Shown here: positions 54,343 through 62,831 of the stretch, piece after piece
How the letters are laid out: each line of letters opens with the position of its first letter
Numbering within the stretch: position 1 is the stretch's first letter
Assembly (NCBI GenBank): GCA_902463725.1
Contig: CABQGK010000001.1
Location: 186,001 to 250,000 of the forward strand
Source: an uncultured Sutterella sp.
Lineage (GTDB): Bacteria; Pseudomonadota; Gammaproteobacteria; Burkholderiales; Burkholderiaceae_F
DNA: 64,000 nt
Reading direction: 5' to 3'
Position numbers and translations under genes: made by a program
Notes under the pieces: model-generated
The model's database searches: none
Seen by the model: the letters and a program-made list of their open reading frames with translations, nothing else
What the model was told of the DNA's origin: nothing

Positions 54343-54505
54343 AAGGTTGAAGGAACTCAGCCACAAACACCGGTGAGGGGTCGCCGGGGCAGAGTTAGAA
54401 GTCGGCATCCTTGGGTCGACTGGGTGTCAAATCTCCGCACCCGCATCTTTCGACAAGTCCTTATGAAGGGTGGCATCCGCTTGGTAGTGCCACCCTCTTT
54501 TTTTT
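54343..54505 (+). ncRNA. Candidate iron-regulated small RNA
   Basis: From the expected start near 54343 to the terminator at 54468-54505 the region holds no open frame with a ribosome-binding site; the downstream gene is on the other strand. A Fur-controlled promoter leading into about 160 nt that ends at a strong terminator has the layout of a RyhB-type sRNA gene. Internal pairings such as GTCG/CGAC near 54402-54421 and GGTG/CACC near 54423-54441 are possible. I cannot name targets or a known family; a very short peptide gene is the alternative. Confidence 0.5.
54468..54505 (+). terminator. Strong intrinsic terminator of the candidate sRNA
   Basis: GGGTGGCA (54468-54475) pairs perfectly with TGCCACCC (54488-54495), followed by TC and eight T to 54505. 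Confidence 0.88.
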
Positions 54506-54549
54506 GAGGAAATTGGCGGCAGTTGACCGTGAGGGCAGGAGATTGCGCA

Positions 54550-55173
54550 CTAAGCGCTTTTTGTTGGCTGTCGTATTGCGTTTAGCGTCGCAAGTAGTGC
54601 TGGTCGAGAAGCGAAGACATGCTCGAGAATTCTGTCGGCAATCGCTAACACCTCCTTTTCAGGTAGCACCGAGAGTCCCATCTTCTGCGTGTTAAACATT
54701 GCATCGAAACTCATCATCGCTAGCTGTACTTCAGTTTTTTCGATATTCAAGGTGGCTAGTCGGCAGTAGAGTCCGCGATACCATTCGCGAATTGGTTCTG
54801 TGATCGCTGGATCTTGCTGTGCGAGTCCAATGAGCGAGGCTCCGATACCGACCCATCCCTTAGCGTTACGGGAAAAATCCTCATACCAGTCACGCATCCC
54901 AGGGAGAATGGCTTCGACAGGCGTGAGGCCCGCGGCGATGTATTTGGCTTCGTGTCGGGCTTCTTCTGTTTCGAGATGCGCGACATATTCGGCCACGAGG
55001 GCGGTGAGAAGATCACGTTTGGTAGGAAAGTGCCAGTGAACAGCACTTTTACTAAGAGACATCTGCGCAGCAATGGCCGCGTGAGATAGGTGCTCAATTC
55101 CACTTTCAAGAATGATGGTCCGTGCCGCATTGAGCATGGCGGCACGGCTAGCTTCTCCCTTAACTTTTGGCAC
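54550..55173 (-). CDS. TetR-family transcriptional regulator
   Basis: 207-residue one-component regulator. The N-terminal helix-turn-helix is clear (HAAIAAQMSLSKSAVHWHFPTKRDLLTAL, residues about 31-59, given here in part as motif positions); the C-terminal ligand domain (about 70-195) is variable as usual. GTG start at 55173 with only a weak ribosome-binding site. It lies directly downstream of the flavin reductase gene on the same strand, 81 bases away across a hairpin, and is a likely local regulator of it; the ligand may be the reductase substrate, which is inference. Confidence 0.82.
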   Translation of the reverse strand: MPKVKGEASRAAMLNAARTIILESGIEHLSHAAIAAQMSLSKSAVHWHFPTKRDLLTALVAEYVAHLETEEARHEAKYIAAGLTPVEAILPGMRDWYEDFSRNAKGWVGIGASLIGLAQQDPAITEPIREWYRGLYCRLATLNIEKTEVQLAMMSFDAMFNTQKMGLSVLPEKEVLAIADRILEHVFASRPALLATLNAIRQPTKSA

Positions 55174-55200
55174 TTCTAGATCCCATGAGTAATCACTGCA

Positions 55201-55244
55201 CCACCGAGGGAGAAATCACAATGTATGACTTCTCCCGTCGGTGG
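55201..55244 (-). terminator. Hairpin between the flavin reductase and the TetR-family gene
   Basis: CCACCGA-GGGAGAA (55201-55214) pairs with TTCTCCC-TCGGTGG (55230-55244) with a single bulged G. It can partly end the reductase transcript; no long T-run follows on the minus strand, so read-through into the regulator is likely. Confidence 0.6.
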
Positions 55245-55254
55245 TACATGAAGT

Positions 55255-56994
55255 CTAGCGTGCAGCCTCCGTCCCTGCAATGCGACCAAAGACGATGATA
55301 TCGGTGTAGGCATTCGAGCCCAGACGGTTCGTGCCGTGCGTGACACCAGTCACTTCGCCAGCAGCCCAAAGCCCCGGTATAGGACGACCGTTTCCATCAA
55401 GAACTTCGGCGCGTGCGTTGATCTTCAAACCGCCCATGGTATGGTGGACGCTGGGAACGCCACGGTAGATCCAATAGGGACCCGTAGAGAGGTCCGTGAA
55501 TCGAGCGCGGTAATGAAAATCGGTGTCCTTACCTGTTTCGGCAAAGTGGTTAACACGGGCTACGGTTTCTTTTAGCGCAGAAAGTGGAATTTTGAAGAAT
55601 GCAGCAATGTCTTCAAGTGTGTCCCCCTTGTAGAGGATGCCTGTCTTTGTGAAGGTCTCTACTTCGTCTTGATGGTGCTCTACGGCATGGGCTTTCTTTT
55701 CAATGGCTGCATTGAATATGGCGTAGCAGTAGCCTCCAGTTTGCTCGAGAATGGCGCGGCTCATGACGTCACGACGCGCCAATTCTTCGACAAATCTGCG
55801 CCCTTCTTGATTGACCAGGATGGCGCCCTCAAAGCGCGCATCATCGATGAGCTCAATGGCACCAGAGTTTGGATCACACATCGGATAGGTTTGAATGAGA
55901 TCCATGTTGACGACTTGTGCGCCTACCGCTTCTGCCATACGGATACCGTCACCCGTAGCACCTGGCATATTCGTGGTTTTGAATCGCTCACCATAAAACG
56001 GGTTTGCCGCTGCACGCATGTCGGGGTTAGCCCCAAAACCTCCCGTGGCAAGCACGACTCCTTTGCGTGCGGTAAACACGACAGGTTTGCCCGCTAGGGT
56101 GGCTTTCACGCCATTGATGCGACCCGACGAATCAGTGAGGAGTTCTTCAGCTTTTGCATTCGTGAGGACGGGGATATTACGGTTTGCTGCGGCGCTACGG
56201 AACTTTTCTATGAACTCTGCGCCTGTAGCGCCCTTCGGGATCAGTGAGCGTTTTTTGCTGTGTCCACCAAAGAAGAAGAGGTTGTCCTCTTGAAATTCAA
56301 CACCAATTTGGTCGCGACACCACAAGGCAGCAGCAGCGGCATTGTTGACCATGGTTCGGATTACTGCTGGGTCACCGCGGAAATCACCGCCTTTCAGCGT
56401 GTCACGGTAGTGCAAGTCAGTTGAGTCGCCTTGTATGCCGAGTTTCTTCTGAACCCAGTTATTTGCAACGGCCATTTCTGCACCAGAAATCAGAGAGTTT
56501 CCTCCGACAGCTGGCATCTTTTCAAGAACAACGACGTCAGCGCCTGCGTCTTTCGCGGTAATGGCAGCAGAGAAGCCAGCTCCACCAGCGCCAATGACGA
56601 TGACGTCATAGGCAACTTTTTCGGGCAATCCCGAAAAGGTCTGTTTGAGAACAACGTTTTGCCTGAGTGTGACACCAGCGCTTTTAGCGGCTTGGTTTAC
56701 AGCTGCTTTGAGTCCATTGGACGAGATGGTAGCGCCAGAAATGCCGTCGATGTCAATGCTACTCGTTTCAATAATTCGATCTTTAAGTGTGGTGAAGACT
56801 TCTTCAGCAAGTACTTTGTTTTCGTTGGACTTGATGACGTCGATCGAGCGGATGAGCCCGTTGTCAAAAGTGACATTCAGCACGATATCGCCATGGCGAC
56901 CTGTGCCAGTGCCAGTTGTGGTGACAGGAGCGGCAGTGAGTGCAGAGCTAACTGCTAGTGCCAGGGTGAGAAGTATGGGATGGGTCAATGTCAT
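55255..56994 (-). CDS. urdA: Probable urocanate reductase, periplasmic FMN/FAD flavoprotein
   Basis: Periplasmic respiratory reductase of the fumarate reductase flavoprotein type. Signal peptide (residues 1-22), FMN-binding domain with the covalent attachment motif SGAT (about 86-89), then the FAD domain (VIVIGAGGAG; EKMPAVGGNS). Active-site residues from ATG 56994 are Tyr370, Asp385, Arg408, His517 and Arg557. In Shewanella urocanate reductase I recall Tyr373, Asp388, Arg411, His520 and Arg560: the same residues at a constant offset of three. Fumarate reductases have His, not Tyr, at the first position. The product would be imidazole propionate. AGGAG seven bases upstream sets the start. Electron donor and the FMN transferase ApbE are not in the window. 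Confidence 0.78.
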   Translation of the reverse strand: MTLTHPILLTLALAVSSALTAAPVTTTGTGTGRHGDIVLNVTFDNGLIRSIDVIKSNENKVLAEEVFTTLKDRIIETSSIDIDGISGATISSNGLKAAVNQAAKSAGVTLRQNVVLKQTFSGLPEKVAYDVIVIGAGGAGFSAAITAKDAGADVVVLEKMPAVGGNSLISGAEMAVANNWVQKKLGIQGDSTDLHYRDTLKGGDFRGDPAVIRTMVNNAAAAALWCRDQIGVEFQEDNLFFFGGHSKKRSLIPKGATGAEFIEKFRSAAANRNIPVLTNAKAEELLTDSSGRINGVKATLAGKPVVFTARKGVVLATGGFGANPDMRAAANPFYGERFKTTNMPGATGDGIRMAEAVGAQVVNMDLIQTYPMCDPNSGAIELIDDARFEGAILVNQEGRRFVEELARRDVMSRAILEQTGGYCYAIFNAAIEKKAHAVEHHQDEVETFTKTGILYKGDTLEDIAAFFKIPLSALKETVARVNHFAETGKDTDFHYRARFTDLSTGPYWIYRGVPSVHHTMGGLKINARAEVLDGNGRPIPGLWAAGEVTGVTHGTNRLGSNAYTDIIVFGRIAGTEAAR

Positions 56995-57115
56995 GAGTGG
57001 TCTCCTCAGTGGCCGTAGTGGCCTCGAGTTGTGCGGAAGCAAGTGGCTGTATGGGCTTCCTGAGTCCGATTCTATGAAAAACTGTGCTCAAGCATAGTTT
57101 TTTTAGATACAGCTA

Positions 57116-57129
57116 CTGACCTAGATCAA
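57116..57129 (-). promoter_or_regulatory. FNR-like site upstream of the urocanate reductase gene
   Basis: On the minus strand TTGAT-CTAG-GTCAG, against the FNR/Anr consensus TTGAT-N4-ATCAA; the left half is perfect and the right half keeps three of five bases. Centred about 128 bases upstream of the start codon. It fits induction without oxygen. Confidence 0.5.
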
Positions 57130-57174
57130 CTGGGTGATTCCTAGGACAGTAGCGGCTGGGAGACTTTGTTGCGT

Positions 57175-58053
57175 TTAGCTAAAGAGTGACTCGAGTGGCG
57201 GAATCGTTGGTAGGTTATCAAAGACGATGGGGCCGTCGTTGGTGTCTTGCGCGCTCGGCGTATTGTCCTGGCTAGGCACTGCAGGCGCTGTGGGGGCACG
57301 AAGTGCGTCGGGCGAGGTAATTGCTGCGTCGCCTAAAAGCGAGAGGGGCGTGACTTTCAGCAACTGCCGCGGGTCACCATAGCGCACACAGCAGACCTCG
57401 GACGGGGTTTTCTGCACGATGAGCACGCGTGGCTCCGTGAGACCGGGCGCAATGACGGGCACCACCAATTCTCCCGTCTCCTCGCTACCCGCAAGGGGTA
57501 AGGCCCCTTCGGGCTCGGCTCGTGCGGTGAGTGTGCGAAAGATTTGTTCAAGCGCACGAATCACCGCTCTGCGCGCAGGATCTTCAATGAGGCTACGTTT
57601 ATCAAGTCGGAATTGCTTCGTTTCAAGAAGCGTCAATGGGAGTGCCTGATTTGCGCCAAGCGTAGCTGCAAGCGGGGTGTTGGCATCCGCTTCGGTCAGG
57701 GTCTTACGCTCGCGAGCACGCCACCGTAGCATGGCCTGACTTTCTTGCAGGGCGGTGAGTGTTTCGAGCGTTGCAACGGGTTGCAAGGAACGGGCAGCGT
57801 GCTGTACGGCTTCGGGCGCGCTCTCATCATCGTCAGAAAAGAGCGAGCCCTGTGAAAAAACGCCAGCCATGTAGGCAGCAGAACGTTTCTTTGCGCGGCT
57901 GCGTTTGAGAGGAATTTCCCCTTCTTGCGCGCAGCGCTCGAGCACCTGAATCATAAACGCCTCGGGACTAAATCCCGCCTCGTTAATGACCGAGAGCGCA
58001 CGCGAAAGCGTGTCGGCGTTGAGTGTCAGGCGTAGCTCAAGGGTGTTCTGCAT
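57175..58053 (-). CDS. Hypothetical protein with RelB/DinJ-like N-terminus
   Basis: 292 residues, unknown overall. Residues 4-50 (ELRLTLNADTLSRALSVINE, then GFSPEAFMIQVLERCAQEGEIPLK) resemble the ribbon-helix-helix fold of RelB/DinJ antitoxins, which bind DNA as dimers. The rest is a basic stretch, an Ala/Glu-rich region and a C-terminal domain of about 120 residues with no match I can recall. True RelB/DinJ proteins are under 100 residues and sit beside a toxin gene; none is found here. ATG 58053 has GGAGGAGAGC just upstream. Confidence 0.65.
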   Translation of the reverse strand: MQNTLELRLTLNADTLSRALSVINEAGFSPEAFMIQVLERCAQEGEIPLKRSRAKKRSAAYMAGVFSQGSLFSDDDESAPEAVQHAARSLQPVATLETLTALQESQAMLRWRARERKTLTEADANTPLAATLGANQALPLTLLETKQFRLDKRSLIEDPARRAVIRALEQIFRTLTARAEPEGALPLAGSEETGELVVPVIAPGLTEPRVLIVQKTPSEVCCVRYGDPRQLLKVTPLSLLGDAAITSPDALRAPTAPAVPSQDNTPSAQDTNDGPIVFDNLPTIPPLESLFS

Positions 58054-58222
58054 GCTCTCCTCCGAATGATTTTCTGTGCTGGCCCGCGTATATCACCCAC
58101 GAGCACTGCCCATGTAGTCTACCAATGAAAAGGACGTTTTGGAGAGTCGTGGCGTTAGGCGCACAACTTGCGCTTAAGATGCGTTGCGTGAAGTCGGTGA
58201 CAAGAAGCGGGAGGGGGCGCGA

Positions 58223-58276
58223 GCCGCAAGTGGCTTGCGGCGGAGGGCGAGTGTGCCCGAGCCGCGGCTCGGGCAC
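58223..58276. repeat. Two strong GC-rich palindromes after ygfZ
   Basis: GCCGCAAG (58223-58230) with CTTGCGGC (58234-58241), three-base centre, and GTGCCCGAGCC (58253-58263) with GGCTCGGGCAC (58266-58276), two-base centre. Neither is followed by a T-run on either strand. They lie 11 bases downstream of the ygfZ stop and probably form its mRNA 3' end. Confidence 0.6.
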
Positions 58277-58286
58277 GTAGAGGAAA

Positions 58287-59243
58287 TTACTCGATGCTAT
58301 AGGGGAGGGTGGCGAGCGTGAGTGCGTCACCGCCCTCTTTATCGAGCGCGAGCGGCCGTGCCGTTTCAGCGATCAAGAGCGATGCGAGCACAAAGCGCGT
58401 CTCGCCCAAGTCGGCTGCGTTGATGACGTAACCGACTTCGTTCCCTTCTGCAAAGACGGGGGTGCCTGGGGCGGGCAGCGGGGTAGCTGTGGCACTCGTG
58501 GCAAGGTAGGCGCGGCGCGAGGGACGCCCAATGTGCTTCATGCGTGAGATCACTTCTTGGCCAGGGTAGCAGCCCTTATTGAAGTGCACACCCCCCACGA
58601 GATCGAGGTTGGCTTGCTGCGGCACAAAGAGTCCACTCGTTTCTGCAAAGACGGCGGGCACGCCCGCAAGGATTTCGCTTGCCCAGAAGGCAGCGTCGCT
58701 CTGCGGCTCCCAAAAGCCAGCTAAACGCGCCGCGGCGGCAGCCTCGGCAATGACGATGGCGCGCTCGCCACCAATCTGTTGAGCGGCAGGCGCAGCGGGT
58801 TCAATGGCGAGCACTTCGACGCTTCCGTCAGCGCTGCGAGCCACTTCGCCCGCAGCAGGCACAGGAAGCTCGTGCGCAGCGAGCGTTGCAGTCGCCTCTT
58901 TGAGGAGAGCAACTTTGAGGACGCTTTCGGCGGGCGCGACCGTAATCTTGACATCATCGCGCAGCACGAACATGCGCAGACGCTTGAGAATGGGCTCGGA
59001 GCCACTGACGGGCAGTAGCGCCTTGACGGCGTGCTCCCCCGAGAGCCAAAGGCGCATCAACGCAAGCATGCGACCTTTGGGATCGCAAAACGCAGCCGTT
59101 GCGACACGCCTCCCGAGGTGCAGAACGTCCTGCGTGAGCACGCGATGGAGGAAGTCACGAGCATCCTTGCCATCAAATGTCACGAGCAAAAGCGAGTTGA
59201 GCAGAGCGGGAGACTGACTCTGAAGATCTGAAGCAATGGACAT
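58287..59243 (-). CDS. ygfZ: Folate-binding protein YgfZ
   Basis: Tetrahydrofolate-binding protein of the GcvT-like fold that supports maturation and repair of some iron-sulfur enzymes such as MiaB. The signature KGCYPGQEVISR with the key Cys is present near residue 230, and LLVTFDGKDARDFLHRVLTQD opens the fold. 318 residues, normal length. The ATG at 59243 has AAAGGA nine bases upstream; a longer frame start 14 codons earlier is not supported. It follows mltG on the same strand after 108 bases. Confidence 0.88.
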   Translation of the reverse strand: MSIASDLQSQSPALLNSLLLVTFDGKDARDFLHRVLTQDVLHLGRRVATAAFCDPKGRMLALMRLWLSGEHAVKALLPVSGSEPILKRLRMFVLRDDVKITVAPAESVLKVALLKEATATLAAHELPVPAAGEVARSADGSVEVLAIEPAAPAAQQIGGERAIVIAEAAAAARLAGFWEPQSDAAFWASEILAGVPAVFAETSGLFVPQQANLDLVGGVHFNKGCYPGQEVISRMKHIGRPSRRAYLATSATATPLPAPGTPVFAEGNEVGYVINAADLGETRFVLASLLIAETARPLALDKEGGDALTLATLPYSIE

Positions 59244-59351
59244 TGTTGTTTCCTTTGAATTGCAAAGCTGAAACGAGTCTAGCACGCAGCGACAGAAGTG
59301 CGTGCGCTGCGCGAGAGAGAAGGGGCCGCCGCGCTCGGCCCCGTGCTCCTC

Positions 59352-60899
59352 TTAGGGCTCGCTCTTTTGCGTACGCTTTTTGTTCTGAGCGCGAGCGGGT
59401 TTTGAACTACTGGCTTTGGATGCGGGAGCGGCTGACTTTGCGTTGTCCTTAGGGCGCTGCAAAATGTAGCGGTTCACCGCACGGTTATGCGCGTTGAGGT
59501 TTGTGGAGAATTCACTTGAACCGTCGCCGCGCGAGACAAAATAGAGGTAAGGGGTGTCGTCTGGGTTTAGCGCCGCTTTCAGTGCGCTTTTCCCTGGTGC
59601 TCCAATCGGCGTTGGTGGCAACGCAGCGATGCGGTACGTGTTGTAGGGCGTCTCCGACGCTAAGTCCTTCTTCGTGAGGTTCCCGTTAAAGGAGGGGCCT
59701 AGCCCATAGATCACCGTTGGATCGGTCTGTAGCGGCATGGATTTCGCGAGCCGATTATGAAAGACGGAGGAAATCTTGCCGCGGTCTGCTTCAAGCCCAG
59801 ATTCACGTTCGATGATGGAAGCGAGAATCAGTGCATCATAGGGGCTCTTGAGTTGTACGCTTGGCGAGCGCCCTTCCCAGAGCGTGGTCAGTAGCGTGTG
59901 CTGGCGCTTCACGGCTAAGCGCATCACCTGCAAGTCGCTCACCCCTTCGGCATAGTGATAGGTATCGGGGGCAAGGAACCCTTCGGGGTTCTTTTCACCA
60001 ACGTCGAGCGCCTGCGCGAGCTCTTCTTCCGACATGTCACGGGTGTCATGAGTGAGCCCTGTGGCAGCATCAAAGAGCGCGCGCACTTCCCAGAGCGTAG
60101 CCCCTTCGGGAATGCGAATCACGCCTTCGACGAGCGCCCCGCGCCCAAGCGTATCAAGCATGGCTGCGGGGGTCATCTTCGTGGGGAAGCGATATCGGCC
60201 CTTATGCAGGCGGTTGAGCGTATTGGGGTGCATGCGCGCAGCGAGCTTCATGAGCCAATTGGGGAGATCGTAGCCCTGAGCACGCAGCGCTGCAGCCACG
60301 TTCATTGAGGTATCCCCATCACGCACTGTGATGGTCACTACGTCAGGGCGGACGCGATCGATGAGCTGCTCACCATCGGCATTGGGTTCGCTGCCCGTGA
60401 GCGCTGCTGTTTGCTTGGCATCCATCTCAACGGGCGTATAAGGAATGGGGCGGGTGTTGACGGCCCACTTGGCTGTTTGCCATGCAGCAACGGCTCCTAA
60501 GAGGAGGACGAAAACGACTGCGGTAAGAATCCAGCGTTTATTCCATTGGCGCGTGTTGCTGTCGGGATTTGGCGCCTTGGTGCCGTTGCCTGCGCCCCCT
60601 TGATCTGCCGTTGCGCTAGCGCTTGCACTCTCCTCAGTACGCTTGGGTTCGAGAGGCTGGGCGTCTGGGCGAGCAGCAGCGCTCGGATCTGGCTCGATCG
60701 TTGCACTATAGTGCGTTGGATCTATGAGCTCAGCGTCGAGTTTTGAGAGTGGTTCGTCGGTCTGGGGCAGAGCAGGGCTTGCTGTGCGTTCGACTTCTTT
60801 TTCGCCTGCACTGGGCGTAGGCGTTTCAGCAGACGCCGACTGTGGCGCGTGTGCTGCCCCTTTCTTATTCGAACCACCTTTTTTGTGTCTGCTCGACAT
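59352..60899 (-). CDS. mltG: Endolytic murein transglycosylase MltG
   Basis: Inner-membrane lytic transglycosylase that cuts nascent glycan strands and sets their length. The N-terminal 130 residues are disordered and Ala/Pro/Ser-rich, then one membrane helix (RWILTAVVFVLLLGAVAAWQ), a LysM-like part and the YceG catalytic domain with the catalytic Glu in ASIIERESGL, followed by LQTDPTVIYGLG and NTYRIAALPPTPI. 515 residues against about 340 in E. coli, the difference being the N-terminal cytoplasmic tail and a basic C-terminal tail. ATG 60899 has GGAGG four bases upstream; a longer frame upstream is a shadow. Confidence 0.92.
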   Translation of the reverse strand: MSSRHKKGGSNKKGAAHAPQSASAETPTPSAGEKEVERTASPALPQTDEPLSKLDAELIDPTHYSATIEPDPSAAARPDAQPLEPKRTEESASASATADQGGAGNGTKAPNPDSNTRQWNKRWILTAVVFVLLLGAVAAWQTAKWAVNTRPIPYTPVEMDAKQTAALTGSEPNADGEQLIDRVRPDVVTITVRDGDTSMNVAAALRAQGYDLPNWLMKLAARMHPNTLNRLHKGRYRFPTKMTPAAMLDTLGRGALVEGVIRIPEGATLWEVRALFDAATGLTHDTRDMSEEELAQALDVGEKNPEGFLAPDTYHYAEGVSDLQVMRLAVKRQHTLLTTLWEGRSPSVQLKSPYDALILASIIERESGLEADRGKISSVFHNRLAKSMPLQTDPTVIYGLGPSFNGNLTKKDLASETPYNTYRIAALPPTPIGAPGKSALKAALNPDDTPYLYFVSRGDGSSEFSTNLNAHNRAVNRYILQRPKDNAKSAAPASKASSSKPARAQNKKRTQKSEP

Positions 60900-61173
60900 A
60901 GCGCCTCCAAGAGAGAAGAGAGTCTTGCGCGGCCTTGCTGTGCGCACGCGAGCGTGCTGAACGGCATGCCTCAGCCGCATTTTTCGAGGATTGTAGCAAA
61001 TGACCCACGTGGGTACGGTTGCTCCCTCATCCTCCATTGTGAGGATGGATTGCCGTTTAGGGAGGGCGTAGCGCGCAAGGCGCTCGCGCGGTAGCGACTC
61101 GGGTACAATGAAGAAGCTTTTCTGCTCGGTGCCAGCTTGGGCAGAGGTGGCTTTAGGAGGACAGCGCAATACC

Positions 61174-61812
61174 ATGAACACTTCAGCCTTGGGCTCTGCG
61201 AAGCGGGGTCGATTCATTACGTTTGAGGGCATCGATGGCTCGGGAAAATCCACCCAAATTGCGGCGTTAGCTGCGGCGCTCAAAGGCGCAGGGCACGAAG
61301 TGGTGCTCACGCGTGAGCCGGGCGGCACGCCCTTGGCGGAAAAGTTGCGCGCGCTTATCCTCAACGATGAGATGCAGGTCGATACCGAGCTCTTACTCTT
61401 TTTTGCCGCGCGCGCGCAGCATGTGGCGGAGGTAATTAAGCCAGCGCTTGCGCGTGGGGCTTGGGTTATTTCTGATCGCTTTACCGATGCGACCTACGCT
61501 TATCAGGTGGGCGGCAAGGGCGTTGATGCCTCGCGCTGTGAGGCGATTGAAGCGTGGACGCTTCAAGGCTTTCGCCCTGATCGCACGCTGCTCTTTGATT
61601 TGCCACCGGCCGTGGCCGCGGCGCGCCGCAGCGCGCGCGCTGGGGCAGTCGATCGATTTGAGGCTGAAACGGCGCAGTTTTTCGCACGGGTGCGCGCCGC
61701 GTACTTGGATCGCGCGGCGGCTGAGCCCGCGCGCTTTTTGGTGCTTAACGCAGAGCTTTCGCCCGAGCAGTTGACAGAACGTATTTTGGGAGACTTCAAA
61801 GCATGGTGGTAG
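61174..61812 (+). CDS. tmk: Thymidylate kinase
   Basis: Phosphorylates dTMP to dTDP. P-loop FEGIDGSGKST near residue 17, the DR motif VISDRFTDATYAYQ near 105, and the lid region follow the bacterial TMK pattern. 212 residues. The start at 61174 is the first ATG after AGGAGG, which lies about 13 bases upstream, longer than ideal; ATG 61108 upstream would add 22 residues without family similarity. Its end overlaps the holB start by ten bases. In many proteobacteria mltG precedes tmk on the same strand; here they diverge. Confidence 0.94.
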   Translation: MNTSALGSAKRGRFITFEGIDGSGKSTQIAALAAALKGAGHEVVLTREPGGTPLAEKLRALILNDEMQVDTELLLFFAARAQHVAEVIKPALARGAWVISDRFTDATYAYQVGGKGVDASRCEAIEAWTLQGFRPDRTLLFDLPPAVAAARRSARAGAVDRFEAETAQFFARVRAAYLDRAAAEPARFLVLNAELSPEQLTERILGDFKAWW

Positions 61813-62831
61813 CGCCTTATCCTTGGTGTCAAGAGGCGGCAGACGCACTCTCACAGATGACCAACGAGCTTCCCAACGCTATTCTGTTGCATGGTGCAGC
61901 GGGCTCAGGGGGCTTTGATTTAGCGAAAGCCTTCGCGCAGAGTCTACTTTGTGAAACGCCGCTCATGGATGGGGCGCCTTGTGGCGAGTGCCCTGGGTGT
62001 CGACTGCTTGCAGCAGGCACGCACCCCGATTTGCGCATTGTCGTGAGCGAGTATATTGCGGCGCTCTATGACCTTCCCTATACGCCGGCCGAAAACGAAA
62101 GTACAGAAAAAAAGAAGCTCTCGCGCGAGCTGCGTATTCATCAGTTTCGTGCGCTCTCGGAGTTTACCGTCACGAGCCCGCATCGAGGTGGCCGGCGCAT
62201 TGTGCTGGTTTACCCAGCGGACATGATTCGTGCCGAGGCCGCGGCCTCGCTTCTTAAGACGCTCGAGGAACCGACGCCTGGGTTGCATTTTATTTTGGTC
62301 GCAGACGATATTGACGGGGTGCTGCCCACGATTCGTTCTCGCTCGCGGCTACTTAGACTCAAGCGCCCTAGCCGCGATGAGGCGCTCGCTTGGCTTAAAG
62401 CGCGCCAAGTCAAAAACGCAGAGGAGGCGTTGGCGCTCGCAGGCGGCTCGCCCTTGGCCGTGGTTGAAGAGCGTGACGGCGAGGTGCTCAGTCAAAAAGC
62501 ACAGAGCGCGCTACTCAATGCGCTTTTCAAAGGGAAAAAGCTCGGCGTCTCTGACGTGCTTGCACTCTATAGCGCAGAGATGACCGCGCCAGCCGTGGCG
62601 GGGTTTCTTTCGCGCTTTGCCTATGACCTGATTCGCGTTAAAGCGGGGGTGGCCCCGTACTACTTCATTAAGGATCGTGTAGAAATGGTGGATCTTGTGA
62701 CGGGTGTTCCCGACGAGCGGCTTTTTGCTTGGCAGGAGCGCGTCGCCGAGATGTGCCGCAGTCAAGAGCATCCGCTCTCGCAGCAGCAGGTTTTTGAGGC
62801 GATTTTCATTAGCTACATGGAACTCTTTTAA
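61803..62831 (+). CDS. holB: DNA polymerase III subunit delta prime
   Basis: Clamp-loader subunit. The N-terminal AAA+ domain has a degenerate P-loop (GAAGSGGFDLA lacks the Lys), as expected for a subunit that does not hydrolyse ATP. The zinc module CGECPGCRLL follows near residue 58, and SLLKTLEEPTPGLHFIL with the sensor region TIRSRSRLLRL is typical. 342 residues. Translationally coupled to tmk through a ten-base overlap, a conserved pairing. Confidence 0.9.
   Translation: MVVAPYPWCQEAADALSQMTNELPNAILLHGAAGSGGFDLAKAFAQSLLCETPLMDGAPCGECPGCRLLAAGTHPDLRIVVSEYIAALYDLPYTPAENESTEKKKLSRELRIHQFRALSEFTVTSPHRGGRRIVLVYPADMIRAEAAASLLKTLEEPTPGLHFILVADDIDGVLPTIRSRSRLLRLKRPSRDEALAWLKARQVKNAEEALALAGGSPLAVVEERDGEVLSQKAQSALLNALFKGKKLGVSDVLALYSAEMTAPAVAGFLSRFAYDLIRVKAGVAPYYFIKDRVEMVDLVTGVPDERLFAWQERVAEMCRSQEHPLSQQQVFEAIFISYMELF

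Noticed and set aside
54307..54507. 66-codon frame covering the Fur box
   Set aside because: It would start inside the promoter and its protein is basic and featureless, so coding is unlikely.
60900..61364. N-terminal extension of MltG by 155 residues
   Set aside because: It would overlap the divergent tmk gene and shows no conserved feature; GGAGG precedes the ATG at 60899.
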